Of a stretch of 64,000 nucleotides of DNA, positions 35,401 through 46,979 are shown piece after piece. The position numbers were made by a program, and so were the translations under genes. Every line of letters begins with the position of its first letter. Within the stretch, counting starts at the first letter, position 1. A model generated the notes under the pieces. It did not search any database and was not told the DNA's origin. It saw only the letters and a program-made list of their open reading frames with translations. Source of the DNA: Theropithecus gelada (Eukaryota > Chordata > Mammalia > Primates > Cercopithecidae); NCBI RefSeq assembly GCF_003255815.1, contig NC_037674.1, positions 5,371,622 to 5,435,621 of the forward strand, given 5' to 3'.

Positions 35401-36403
35401 TTTTTAACTTTTATTTACCTAGGTTTCCAGATAATTGGTTGTTTCCCTATCATCTACACAAGACGAATTAATAGTATTTCTGAGATAATTTTAGGCTTAG
35501 AGAATAGTTGCAGAAATAGTACAAAGTTACTGTATACCTGCCACACAGCTTCTTGTATGTTAACATCTTATATAACCATAGAATATTTTATCAAAACTAA
35601 GAAATTAACACTGGTACAAAACTAGAAACCAAAGTACAGACTTAATTGGATTTGACAAATTTTTCCACTACTGCCTTTTTATCAGTTCCAGGTATATCCA
35701 GGATTTCACATTGCATTTAGTGCCATGCCTTCTTAGTCTTCCCCAATTTGTGATAATGTCTTTTTTTTTCTTGTCTTTTAGAACTTTGATTTTTTTAAAG
35801 TACTGGACAGGTATTTTGTAGATTGCACCTCAATTTGGATTTTTCTGATGTTTTATCATAGTTAGATTGAGTTTATTCATTATTGGGAAAGATACTACCT
35901 ACTGATGTGCCCTTGACACACAGGGAAGGGGTACATGATACTGATCATTTATTACTGGTGATGTTAACCTTGAGTGCATGGCACAGGAGGAGTCTGTCAG
36001 TGTGCACCAGTGTAAACTTTCTCTTTTCCCTTATGAGATGGGAAGGATATGGGAGGGGTGGAGTTGGGCATTTCCTTTTCCCAAGTCAGTTGGGCTCCGC
36101 ACAAATACTTAGAAATGTAAATACTTTCTACTTACAATGTGCCCACTACTTAAAATTCACCAGTGAATCTTGCCTATGGCAATTATACCTGTAGTGTTCT
36201 AATGGTGTTTTTAGAATATCCCCAATTTCTTCTACATTTACAGATTGGAATTTTTATGTAAAGGGAAAATGATCTCTTTATTAATTTATGTATTCAGTTA
36301 TCCATTTATATTAGATGGATTCCTGGGCATTTATTTTACTCTTTGGCGTATATTCCAACACTATCATTACATTTTAGTCCAAGTTGTTCATGGGGAACTC
36401 TTT
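35401..36403 (-). mobile_element. L1M 3' UTR-type sequence
   Basis: AGAATAGTTGCAGAAATAGT near 35500, ATTTGGATTTTTCTGATGTT near 35833 and GGTGATGTTAACCTTGAGTG near 35957 match reversed L1M 3' UTR text. Confidence 0.65.
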
Positions 36404-36416
36404 GGTCATTGCTCTT

Positions 36417-36791
36417 ATTTAGTTATTTATTTTTTAAATTTTACTTTTAAGTTTGAGGATTCATGTGCAGAATGTGCAGGTTTGTTACATAGGTATATAT
36501 GTGCCATGGTGGTTTGCTGAACCATCAACCCATCATCCAGGTTTTAGCCCCTCATGCATTAGGTATTTGTCCTAATGCTCTCTCTCCCCTTGTCCCCACC
36601 CCCTGACAGGCCCCGGTATGTGATGTTCCCCTCCCTGTGTCCCTGTGTTCTCATTGTTCAACTCCCACTTTTGAGTGAGAACATGTGGTGTTTGGTTTTC
36701 TGTTCCTGTGTTAGTTTGCTAAGAATGATGGTTTCTAGCTTCATCCATGTCCCTGCAAAGGGCATGATCTCACTCTTTTTTATGGCTGCAA
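36417..36791 (-). mobile_element. Primate L1 (L1P) 3' end, 5'-truncated, with target-site duplication
   Basis: GGTTTGTTACATAGGTATAT, TGTGCCATGGTGGTTTGCTG and CATCCATGTCCCTGCAAAGG are the reversed L1P 3' end. GGTCATTGCTCTT flanks it at 36404-36416 and 36792-36804. Only about 375 bp was inserted. Confidence 0.93.
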
Positions 36792-36804
36792 GGTCATTGC
36801 TCTT

Positions 36805-37369
36805 TAGGCATTTAGAGCCCTTTTAGGTTTACTCCTGTGCTCTTTTGACACTCCCTCAAACCATTTTGCTTTTGCTTTGCTGGCTTAATTTGTTTTGTTT
36901 TATCTTAGCACTTCCTTCCTATTAGTACTACAAGATGTTACAGAATCTTTGTGAATCTTCCCTGACACAGACCTGGTATCAACCACACCTGCACAGAACC
37001 ATGTTCTCCTTTTGTTGGAGAATGGTAATTAGAAACCATGAGCTGAACAGAGGGCATGCTTATTGCCACAGGGGTGTCAGAGCATCTAGTTCCTATCAGT
37101 GGATAGCACTCGGAGATATATATGCTAACTCATGAATACACACATCTACATTTACTTCTGCATCTACTTTCATGTATTCACACACACACATACACACACA
37201 CTCATGAGTTCATATTGATTCTCAAAATTCAACGCAGCATCACATAATCCATTTTAGACTTGCCCCTTTCCTTATTGTAACTTCTTTCTCTCATGGTGTA
37301 AAACCTGGTTCCATTGTCTCAAATATATTTACTTATTTACTCAACACTACTATACAAATAAAGTGGTTT
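36805..37369 (-). mobile_element. L1M sequence resuming after the L1P insertion
   Basis: TACTACAAGATGTTACAGAA near 36926, GGAGAATGGTAATTAGAAAC near 37017 and AGTTCATATTGATTCTCAAA near 37207 are the same L1M text. A (CA)n run lies at 37181-37202. Confidence 0.6.
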
Positions 37370-37379
37370 CAGAATTCTT

Positions 37380-37659
37380 TTTATTTATTTATTTTTTACA
37401 GACAGGATCTTGCTCGGTCACCCAGGTTGGAGTGCAGTAGCTCAGTCATAGCTCCCTGCAGCTTAGAACTCCTGAGCTCAAGTGATCCTTCAGCCTCAGC
37501 CTTCCAAGTAGCTGGGACTACAGGCACTGCCACCACACCCTGTTAATTATTATTATTATTTTTTGTAGGGTTGAGGTCGTGCTATGTTGACCAAGCTGGT
37601 CTAGAACTCCTCGCCTCAAGTGATCCTCCCACCTCAGACATGAGCCACAGTGCCCAGCC
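37380..37659 (-). mobile_element. AluJ-like element with a small internal deletion and target-site duplication
   Basis: Diverged reversed Alu lacking the GTGCTGGGATTACAGG stretch before ACATGAGCCACAG. CAGAATTCTT flanks it (37370-37379 and 37660-37669). Confidence 0.93.
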
Positions 37660-37669
37660 CAGAATTCTT

Positions 37670-38399
37670 AATCCAACCCCTCTGGGAAACAAATATACCA
37701 ACAAAAGTAGTCTTTGTTTATGTTCTTTTTTTCTTTAGTCTTACAGTAACCATTTAAAATACTGCTTTTTGAAATGACTTAGGTCAGCTCTTTTCTTCCT
37801 CATGCCCTCACTGTGCTTATGTAATTCATTTGTAATATGGTTTAACTCATCATCACAGTCTGAGGATTCAATCTTTTCCCCACATCCTGGTTGATTTTTT
37901 AAAACTTATGTCAATAAAATTCACTTTTTATGGCAAATTGTTCTTTGACAAATGAAAAGAGTCTGTAAAACTGTGTCGCCACCAAAGTTTTATATAATAC
38001 TGTTCCATCATCCTCAAATTTCCCGTTCGCTGCTCCTGTATATAAAACCTCGTCCAATCCAAGATAATCACTGATCTGCTTTCCTTCTGACAGTTTTGCC
38101 TTTTCCAGCATTACATAAATTGGATTACATGATGCATAGCCTTTGGACCTTTCTTCTTTCACTTAGCAGAATATATTGAAGAATCATCCTTATTGTCACA
38201 TGCATGCATCATCTGTTTCTTCTTACTGTTGAATAGTATTCTATTATATGGATGTGTCATAGTTTATTTATCCATTTGTCATTTCAAGGGCATTCACATC
38301 CCTAAATCTTTATGTTTGGTAGATACAGAGGAATAGAACTCTGGATCATAGATTAGGTGGATGCTTAATTTATGCAAACTTGCCAAATTCTTCTCCTCA
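37670..38399 (-). mobile_element. L1M 3' end text
   Basis: GCCTTTGGACCTTTCTTCTT near 38140, TGTTGAATAGTATTCTATTA near 38227 and GTTTATTTATCCATTTGTCA near 38262 are reversed L1M 3' UTR. Confidence 0.7.
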
Positions 38400-38798
38400 G
38401 TGCAGACGCAGGGATGGCCAGGCAGAAAAGAACAAGACCCGGTCACATCAAGTGATCTGGCTTTGGAAGCCTCTTTGATCCTGTGAGTCCAAAACTCTCC
38501 TCCCTCACTCAGAGACACCGAGAAAGAGAGGAGGGCACTTAAAGTGAGACTCCTCCCACATCAAGAGACATCTGACTGCCACACCTGGAAAAATCACTTT
38601 TTCCCTACAGGCATCACCAGCAGACTACACTGGGAGCTTTAGGGGCATCGGAAGAATCAAGCATAGGAAATAACACTGCAAAGTTTCTAAATGTTAAATA
38701 GCTATTAGAACCACAACCCATAAGAGTAGGCTAAGACCCACATGTTGAATCTGAACCGGTTGACAGCATGCTAAAATAAAATATTTAATATTTAAATA
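38400..38798. other. Unassigned sequence
   Basis: No gene or repeat recognised. Confidence 0.35.
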
Positions 38799-39072
38799 GG
38801 ACCCAGTCGGTACGGTGGCTCAGGCCTGTAATCTCAGCACTTTGGGAAGCTGAGGTGGGCAGATCACCTGAGGTCAGGAGTTCGAGACCAGCCTGACCAA
38901 CATGGCGAAACCCCATCTCTATTAAAAATACAAAAATTAGCTGGGCATGGTGGCGGGCTACTGGGGAGGCTGAGGCAGGAGAATTGCTTGAACTCAGGAG
39001 GCAGAGGTTGCAGTGAGCCAAGATCATGCCATTACACTCCAACCTGGGCAACAGAGCAAGACTCCATCTCAA
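38799..39072 (+). mobile_element. AluS-like element with a short internal deletion
   Basis: Forward Alu; the middle reads GCATGGTGGCGGGCTACTGG, skipping the usual GTAATCCCAGCTACT segment. Its tail has been replaced by GATA repeats. Confidence 0.92.
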
Positions 39073-39079
39073 GATAGAC

Positions 39080-39127
<48 letters not shown>

Positions 39128-39137
39128 GGGACTCAAN

Positions 39138-39189
<52 letters not shown>

Positions 39190-39190
39190 G
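39073..39190. repeat. (GATA)n microsatellite with an ambiguous base and a duplicated flank
   Basis: Two GATA blocks are separated by GATGGGACTCAA, an N at 39137 and an AGATAG restart. The same GATGGGACTCAA closes the second block (39187-39198). This may be an assembly join. Confidence 0.93.
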
Positions 39191-39199
39191 GGACTCAAA

Positions 39200-39770
39200 G
39201 TCTCCTGGCCTAACAGATACAATTTTCAGAGCACAGTTGAAATTTATATCATAAGAAGAATCACCTTGAATGAGAAAAATCAATCAACTGACATCAACAA
39301 CAAGAAGAAGTAGGTATTAGAACTATTTGACAAGGATTTTAAAGCAGTTCTAAAAATATTTCAATCAACAAGTACAGATGCTCTTAAATAAAAATACAAA
39401 CTAGAAAAGTTTAGTAAAATAGCATATGGTATAAAAACGACTAACTTGAAATTATAGAACTCAAAAACATAGCAAGAGAAAGTTTTAAAAGCCCACTGGA
39501 TAAACTCAATCGTGGAATGAAAATGTCAGAGGACGGAATCAATGAACTTGAAAACATATTAATAGAATTCACCTAGACTGTACGAAAGAGAGAAAATATA
39601 CCAAAAGAAAATGAACAATCCTTTGGAGACCTGTGGACAATAACAAGAGATTCATTCAAAAATAGTACCACCAAGGCCTTAGAAGAAGAAAAGAAAGTGT
39701 GGAAGAATGAGTATTTGATACAATGATGGTGGAAATTTTTTCCAATTTTTCAAAAGATAGAAACTTACGG
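39200..39770 (+). mobile_element. Old L1/HAL1 ORF1-side fragment
   Basis: AGGATTTTAAAGCAGTTCTA near 39332 and GGAATCAATGAACTTGAAAA near 39535, then GAGACCTGTGGACAATAACA near 39627, match L1 ORF1 text in plus orientation. Confidence 0.65.
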
Positions 39771-40060
39771 TTTCAAACAATCATTATATGTAAATCTAAA
39801 ACAAAAAATTTTAAAAAGAAGCAAAAGTTTATTTTTTAATTGTATATTACTAGCATATAAAAATATAATTGTATTTTGTTTATGGGCCATAATTCGTGCA
39901 ACCTGGTTACATTTATTACTTCCAGCAGTGTTTTTGTAAAATTTATAGGGTTTCATATGTAAACAATCATTTGTCAGTGAATAGTGTCATTTTTCTTGTA
40001 TAATGATACTGGCTTTGTCTTCCATTATTAGTGTTGAATAGAAATATTTCCTAGTTTAAA
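39771..40060 (-). mobile_element. Old L1 ORF2 fragment, opposite orientation
   Basis: CAGCAGTGTTTTTGTAAAAT near 39924 and TATGTAAACAATCATTTGTC near 39955, with AGTGTTGAATAGAAATATTT near 40030, match reversed ORF2. The left edge is uncertain. Confidence 0.55.
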
Positions 40061-40525
40061 AAATCTCCACAAATGCAAAAGAGCCAAAATACTGGGTGAG
40101 TGTGTGTATTCTCTAGCCACAGTGAATTCAAACTAGAAGTCAATAATGGGAAGAAATCAGAAAAATTTATATCCAAGTGCAAATTAAAGTACACTCTGAA
40201 TAATCCATGAGTTAAATAGAAAATCTCAAAGAAAATTTTAAAAGACATACAGTTGACTAAAAGCAAAAACACACAATATCAAAATACATGGAATGTAGTT
40301 ACAGCACTACTGAGAAATTTATACTGCTAAATATTTACATTAAAAATGAGACAATATCTCAGATAAATAACCTATATTCCCACTTCAATAACTAGGAAAA
40401 CAAGATCAAAATAAATGGAAAGTAAGCAGAAAGAAGGAAATAATAAATATAGGCCAGAAATCAATGAAATTGAAAACAGAAAAAATAAAATACGTGAAAC
40501 CATCAGCTAGTTCATTGGGGGAAAA
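40061..40525 (+). mobile_element. L1M ORF2 segment, left of the AluYR insertion
   Basis: AGATCAAAATAAATGGAAAG near 40403 and GGCCAGAAATCAATGAAATT near 40452 are L1 ORF2 text in plus orientation. Confidence 0.7.
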
Positions 40526-40540
40526 AAAACCCAATAACGG

Positions 40541-40852
40541 GGCCGGGCGCGGTGGCTCAAGCCTGTAATCCCAGCACTTTGGGAGGCCGAGACGGGCGGA
40601 TCACGAGGTCAGGAGATCGAGACCATCCTGGCTAACCCGGTGAAACCCCGTCTCTACTAAAAAATACAAAAAACTAGCCGGGCGAGGTGGTGGGCGCCTG
40701 TAGTCCCAGCTACTCGGGAGGCTGAGGCAGGAGAATGGCGTAAACCCGGGAGGCGGAGCTTGCAGTGAGCTGAGATCCGGTCACTGCACTCCAGCCTGGG
40801 CGACAGAGCGAGACTCCGTCTCAAAAAAAAANNNNNNNNNNNNNNNNNNNNN

Positions 40853-40880
<28 letters not shown>
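40541..40880 (+). mobile_element. AluYR-type (Old World monkey lineage) element with a gap in its A-tail
   Basis: Near-consensus young Alu with GGTGGCTCAAGCCTGTAATC, GGCGAGGTGGTGGGCGCC and GAGATCCGGTCACTGCACTC. The A-tail holds a run of 21 N. AAAACCCAATAAC flanks it on both sides (about 40526-40538 and 40881-40893). Inserted in L1M ORF2. Confidence 0.95.
40832..40852. other. Assembly gap, 21 N
   Basis: A run of N inside the A-tail of the AluYR element. The true tail length is unknown. Confidence 0.99.
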
Positions 40881-40884
<4 letters not shown>

Positions 40885-40886
<2 letters not shown>

Positions 40887-42385
40887 CAATAACATTAGTA
40901 AACCTATAGCAAAACTGGCAAAAATAAAAAGAGAATACTCAAATAAATAATAATAGAAATAAAACGGGGTATTACTACAGATTCTTCAGTTGTTAAAAAG
41001 ATGTTATGGGGGATGGTATGAACAATTACTCATACATTCAAAAACTTGGAAGAAATGGAAATCTTCCAAAAAAGTTCCACAAACTACAAAAACTCATGCT
41101 AGATAAAATAGATACTCTGAGTATCCCTATAACCATTAAAAGCATTGAATTTGCAATTTGAAGTGTCTGGAAGAATAATTCTCCAGGCTGATATGGTTGC
41201 ACCAAGGAATTATAAAGTCATTTGAAGAAAAATAACACCAATTTTATGCAATCTATTTCAGAAAATAACATAGTGAGGAGCATCTTCTGCCTCATTTTTT
41301 AAGGCCAGTGTTACCTTGACTAACCAGTATAAGACAATATTTTTAAAAAGAAAACTATAGACCAATACCTCCCATGAGTTTATATGCAAAAATCCTCAAA
41401 AGTATTATCAACTGAATTATCAAGTTGGATTTATTCCATGGATGTTTGACTGCTTTGGCATTTAAAAATCAATCACTGTAATGTACCATGTCATTAAGCT
41501 AAAGGAAAAAGACCATATGCTATTATCAATTGATGTAATATGCTTTTGATAATTTATGTAAAATGCAATTGACAAAACCCCACATCCATTCATGATAAAA
41601 ACTCTCAGCAAGTTGGGAACAAAGAAAAATTTTCTCAATTTGATAAAGAACACTTGCAAAAATAAAAACAAAGCTCAAGACTATAGGTAACATCACATTT
41701 AATACTTCTCTCCTCCTTCAAATTGGAAACAGGAGGAAAAATCTCAGCAATCACCACTCTTGTACTGAAAGTTCTAGCCACTTTAATAAGATTAAAAAAA
41801 AATAGGCACACTGATCAGAAAGAAATAAAACTGCTCCTATTTGCAAATGACTTGATTGTCTATATGGAAATCCCAAGGATTCTACAAGGAAACTCTTATA
41901 ACTAATAAGTAAGTTCAGCAAAGTCCTAGTTTACAAGGTCATCACACAAATATCTATCACATTTCTGTATACTAACAGTGAATATGCAGAAACCACAATA
42001 ACATTAGCAATCACCCCAAATAAAATTAAATCTTAATTATGGATTTATAATGGATATATATGGATTTATAGCCTTAAAGGGAAAAGATAAACTATAAAAG
42101 TTTTAGAAAAAAATTAAAAATCTTCAGAATCTAGGGTAGGCAAGGTTTTCTCAAATTTGATGTCAAAAACAGATAATTTGGAGCTCATGAAAATTAAAGA
42201 CATTTGCTCTGCAAAATATCCCCCGAAGAGAATAAATCTATAAGCTAAAGAAAGTAAGCAAATATTTCCAAATCGCTTATCTAGTAAAGGATTTGTAGCT
42301 AGGATATATAAAGATTCTCAAGACTTCAGTATTAAGAAAACCAAAAAATCCAACTAGGAAATGGGCAGAAAATATGAACAGATAC
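40885..42385 (+). mobile_element. L1M ORF2 continued, right of the AluYR insertion
   Basis: The ORF2 text goes on through the reverse transcriptase. At about 41836-41862 the catalytic (F/Y)ADD box reads FANDLIVY, so an essential Asp has become Asn. Many stops follow. The element breaks off at about 42385 against an oppositely oriented piece. Confidence 0.75.
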
Positions 42386-42590
42386 TGTGTTTTGTTGTTG
42401 ATCTGTAAGAATTCTTTATACATTCCGGATAATAATCCTTTATCAACATATGAGTTGTAAATACTTCCTCCCATTCTGTGTGTTGTCTTTTCACTCTTTT
42501 GATAGCGTCTTCCAATGCATACAAGTTTTAAATTGGGATGAAGTTCATACTATCTATTATTTTATTGCCTGCTATCAACATTTTTATAAG
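42386..42590 (-). mobile_element. L1 fragment in opposite orientation
   Basis: AAGAATTCTTTATACATTCC near 42408, GATAATAATCCTTTATCAAC near 42428 and CATTCTGTGTGTTGTCTTTT near 42473 are reversed L1 text. Confidence 0.7.
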
Positions 42591-43414
42591 TTAGTTTGAG
42601 TGGCTTCCTTCTTCCTGTTACCAAATCATCCCTGGCTAAAACACCAAGAAACAGAAGCACTAGGCAGGAGAGAACAAGGGTTCTGAGAAATGAAAACAGA
42701 TCCACTGGGAGAGTTAAATGCACCAACATGCAGAGAAACACAAGTTCAAGGAGACGGCTTAGGGAAGACTTGATAGCAGGGGCAGAAATTGCCTTGCCTC
42801 CTGCCCCTAGCATCTTCTGTGCCACATGTGGCCTGGTGTGCAGGTCAAGTTCAAGTTGGAGTCATTTAGGTAGATACCAAGTTGCATGGTGAAACCAGAT
42901 TAGACACCAGTAAATACAGCCATAGGCCAAATGCCATGGGGAGGCTCAGTGAGCCCTGGGCTTGCTAGGGCGGGCAGAAAGAGAGATCACAGTAGGTAAA
43001 AGGAGATGAAGCATGAGGTAAGGCCAGGTATCTCTGGCACTACTCCATAAACCAGATGACATACCAGGGGTGATTTCTATGTACAAAGAAAGATACCTCT
43101 CAGCATTAAGATCATCCTTTCAATGGGGCCACACAGGTTCCCATAACTGAGTCTGCCTGATACGTACTAACCCAGATAGAGAAAGGTAAGTACAGAGTAG
43201 GCTAAAGCCAGGGAACAACAACAACAACAAAAATGTGTCAATCAAGAGATAGTACTGCACTCACCTGGGCAAGGTGCAAGGGAGACTTGCTAACAAAAAT
43301 GGTCCCACCAGGCAGTTACTATAGAAAGAAGAAAAATCTAAGGCTGAATGTTGGGGTGAGCATAGTTTGATGAAAGGGCTGTGCAAAAAGATGTAAAGAA
43401 AGTTAGTAAGATGT
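42591..43414. other. Unassigned single-copy sequence
   Basis: Nothing recognised. The 98-codon plus and 87-codon minus frames have no known motif. Confidence 0.4.
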
Positions 43415-43520
43415 TGGGTGATCAGCTGTCCTGATTTACCTGAAACTGAGACATTTCCCAGAACACAAGACCTTCAGTGACAAACTAGTACAGTCCTGGG
43501 CAAACCAAGACTGTTGGTTA
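43415..43520. mobile_element. Palindromic MITE-like element, copy 2
   Basis: GGGTGATCAGCTGTCCTGAT on the left and GTCCTGGGCAAACCAAGACT on the right align over their whole length with the copy at 28386-28500, in the same orientation. Confidence 0.6.
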
Positions 43521-43766
43521 CCTTAGCAAGATGTCAGTGTAAAGTTGGATGGAATGCCCTTGCCTGCAAGGTGTGCAGGGCTCTGCTGAGCAGTATGTCT
43601 CCACAGCTTGCCCTTCCACCCCTGGTTGCTTGCTGTGTGAATTTTCTACCCCTTCTTCCCACAGGAAATGTGTGTGTTCTCAGGCATAGAAAGCAAAACA
43701 CTAATGGAGCTAAGAGGTAAGGTAAAAGGCCCACATGTAATAAGAGCTTAAGAAATGATGAGAAAA

Positions 43767-44069
43767 GGCTGGACCAAGTGGCTCACGCCTGTAATCCCAG
43801 CACTTTGGGAGGCTGAGGAGGGTGGATCATCAGTCAGGAGTTCAAGACCAGCCTGGCCAACATATTGAAACCCCATCTCTACTAAAAATACAAAAAAAAA
43901 TTAGCCAGGCTTGGTGGTGCACGCTGTAGTCCCAGCTACTTGGGAGGCTGAGGCAGGAGAATCTCTTGAACCCAGGAGGTGGAGGTAACAGTAAGCCGAG
44001 ATCACGCCACTGCACTCCAGCTTGGGCAACAGAGTGAGACTTCGTCTCAAAAAAAAAAAAAAAAAAAAA
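43767..44069 (+). mobile_element. AluS-like element
   Basis: Forward Alu from GGCTGGACCAAGTGGCTCAC to a pure A-tail ending at 44069. No clear target-site duplication. Confidence 0.95.
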
Positions 44070-44619
44070 GACAAAGATTTTGAATAAATATTGAATAAAC
44101 ATGTCAGTTAAAAGTGACAAGAGTTGAGAAAAGGTAGCAGAATTTTAAGACAGGGAAGGGCAAGCAGAAGAAAAACAGTGACAGAAACAATCTGGAGACA
44201 GACCAACAGTGTGGTACCAATTTGTACATAAGAGAGACAGAGTGATGGAAAAATCCAGGAGAGGCAGACAGGGAAATGAAAGGTGGGTTCACGTAGAAGA
44301 AAGATGGATGCAGGGGAAGTGCAAAAAATATAAGCAGAGAGAAATGAAGGAAAAAGTTGGAAGAGGCTGAGGAGACATGGAGAAGACTATTCAAACTCTA
44401 CTTTGATAGAATAAATATTTATCCTTGATTTCTAGGCTGAATTTAAACAGAGTAATTTAATTTCAAAGCTTTGCTCAAATCCTATAAAAATGAAGATAAA
44501 TATGTCAAAATAAAGCTTAAGAATGGAAATGGCTCCATATCAGTTTGAATAATAGTTCTTGGTATTATATAAGACTTTTTTTTCTAAGTGTCCCCGCACA
44601 CACACACTGACCAAAACAA
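44070..44619. other. Unassigned sequence
   Basis: Purine-rich, no gene seen. The 96-codon minus frame at 44104-44394 is low-complexity Ser/Phe. Confidence 0.35.
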
Positions 44620-45285
44620 ACAGCAATGCATGCAACAGAGAAATCTTTCTTGAGAGGAAGAGTCCATCAATGCAGCCAACTTCACAGTTGGCTTATTTTA
44701 AGAAATTGCCGTTGGGTGCAGTGGCTCACGCCTGTAATCCCAGCACTCAGGGAGGCTGAAGCGGGCAGATCATGAGATCAGGAGTTCAAGACCAGCCTGG
44801 ACAATATGGTGAAACCCGGTCTCTACTAAAAATACAAAAAATTAGCTGTGCATGGTGGTGCATGCCTATAGTCCCAGCTACTCAGGAGGCTGAGGCAGGA
44901 TAATTGCTTGAACCTGGGAGGCGGAGGTTGCATTGAGCCGAGATTGCACCACTGATTCCAGCCTGGGCAACAGAGTGAGACTCAGTCTCAAAAAAACAAA
45001 AACGAAAAAAGAAAGAAATTGCCACAGCCACCCCAACCTTCAGCAACCACCGCCCTGATCAGTCGGCAGCTGTCAAGGGAAGCCCCTCACTGAAGGCTCA
45101 GATCATCATTAGCAGTTTTTAGTAATAAAGTACTTTTTAATTAAGATGTGTACATTTTTAAAAATATGCTATTGCACAGTTAATAGATTACAGTATAGCA
45201 GTCTATTCTGTGAATCACTTTATTGTAACATTCACTTTATTGCGGTGGTCTGGAACCAAACCCACATTATCTCTTTGATATGCCT
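44620..45285 (+). mobile_element. Tigger1-type DNA transposon 3' end, split by an Alu
   Basis: GAGAGGAAGAGTCCATCAAT and TTATTTTAAGAAATTGCC before the Alu continue after it as CACCCCAACCTTCAGCAACC, CCTGATCAGTCGGCAGCTGT and CTGAAGGCTCAGATCATCAT. TTTATTGCGGTGGTCTGGAA then leads to the terminal inverted repeat (GATATGCCTATAG). The codons near the Alu are the tail of the pogo-like transposase; no intact reading frame remains. Confidence 0.9.
44711..45012 (+). mobile_element. AluS-like element inserted in Tigger1, with target-site duplication
   Basis: AAGAAATTGCC is duplicated at 44700-44710 and 45013-45023. That sequence belongs to the Tigger1 host, which dates the Alu as the later insertion. Confidence 0.96.
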
Positions 45286-46168
45286 ATAGTAAAATATGAG
45301 AGAAGACAGATAAATGGAAGAAGAAATTATTACATCAAAAGAAACAAGAACTTAAAGATTTGGAAAATTCTTAGTCTGTCCACATGGCAAATAAAAAATA
45401 AAAATGAGAAAGTATGTCCAGAAGAGAGAACCAAGGGTGTGGCTTAATGAAGGGAATACAAGCAGAAACACCCACACCAGCGGCTTACACTGAAGGGGAT
45501 GAGAGAGGGAAGAAATGAAGGAAGGTGGTGGCACTTCTTAGACTCTGCAGGCGAGGACAATGGTGCTAATTGGCTGTGAACGTGAACTGTTCATCAAGAA
45601 AATGGAAGAACGACCTGGAAGGTGTTTCAGAGAACATCAGGGCCGCCTCCTTGTCTTCAAAGGGTCAGACTCCAGCCACCACTTTGGTTTCAGCAGGCAG
45701 ATGGCCTCCACCAGAAGCACTGGGATAGGTCTGCTCTACAGAGCTGTAGGAGTAGGGCTGCCCTACAGGGCCCAGAGACAAAGGTGCTGCCCCACTAGAT
45801 CCAAAGGTAGGGGATTAAGCCCAAGAGGATTTTCCTGCCAAGCCTTAAGATCTGATGGAGCTTATCTTGCTGGGTCTGGGACTTGCTTGGAACCCATTGT
45901 CCCTTTTTTCTTTCTGACTTCTCCCCTTGAAACGGGAATGTACGTCCTAAGCCTGTCCCACTATTGTAGTTTGGAAGCACAGAATTTGTCAGTTCACAGG
46001 TTTACAGCTAGAGAGGACCTCACCCATAGCTGATTTGGATGACATCTAGATGAGAATTTGAACTTAGATTGATTCTGGAATGAATAAGACTTTGGGGGCT
46101 GTTGGAATGGTGGTTCGTGTATTTTGTATGTGAGAAGAACGTAAATTTGAGGAGGCCTGAGAGTGGAA
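45286..46168. other. Unassigned single-copy sequence
   Basis: The 157-codon plus frame at 45560-46033 was inspected. It has no recognisable domain and I do not call it a gene. Confidence 0.4.
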
Positions 46169-46568
46169 TGCTATGGATTGAATTGTGCCCCCCTCTAATC
46201 CATATGTTGGAACCCTAAACCCCAGTGTGGCTGTATTCAGAGACAGGGCCTTTAAAAAGGTAATTAAGGTTAAATAAGGTCATAAGGGTGGGGCCCTAAT
46301 CCAATAGAACCAGTGTCCTTACAAGAAGAGGAAGAGACATCAGCAATCTGTCCCTCTCTGCACACACACACAGAGGCCAAAGGCCATGTGAGCACACTGT
46401 GAGAAGGTGGCTGTCTACAAGCCAGGAAGAGAGCCCTCACCAAAAACCAAGTTTTCTCGTGTTTTCAGCATAGACTTCTAGAACCTAGAATTGTGAGAAA
46501 TAAGTTTCAGTTGTTCATGCTGCCCAGCCTGTGTTATTTTGTTATGGCAGCCTGAGCAGACTGAAGAC
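46169..46568 (+). mobile_element. MLT1-type MaLR solo LTR
   Basis: TGCTATGGATTGAATTGTGC, GGGGCCCTAATCCAATAGAA, CAGTGTCCTTACAAGAAGAG and TTCTAGAACCTAGAATTGTG follow the MLT1 order to the end GACTGAAGACA. It is the same family as 13197-13640, in the opposite orientation. Confidence 0.88.
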
Positions 46569-46979
46569 AGAAGGTATATTTCAGCAGCATGGTACAAACA
46601 TGAAAACAAGAATCCAAAGATAAGAAAGAGACAGAATTGTTGATGTAGCCATCAAAACAGTTTGAACATATAGTTTTAGGTATAAATATGTTATAAACAT
46701 AGTAACAAATTGCATGCAAAATCCAATGTTTTTCAAAAGAACATTTAAATATCAAAGATCAATTATACATTGTTTAAAAATATCAGACAAATTCCCAAAG
46801 TATCCAAAGTATCTTGTGGAGAGGGGTGAGGCAGTTGGAGAGATTGAACATCAAAGGAAGCAAAGGTGTGCTAAATTCTTTATTGAATATGGAAAAAAAT
46901 AAAAAGTCACTTTTTCATACCTTTGCTAGAAAATTTATGATTATGTAAATATAAATAATTAGGCTTAAGCATGATTTTT
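46569..46979. other. Unassigned AT-rich sequence
   Basis: No feature recognised. Confidence 0.35.

Noticed and set aside
45560..46033. 157-codon plus frame
   Set aside because: No recognisable domain, splice context or conserved signature; probably chance.
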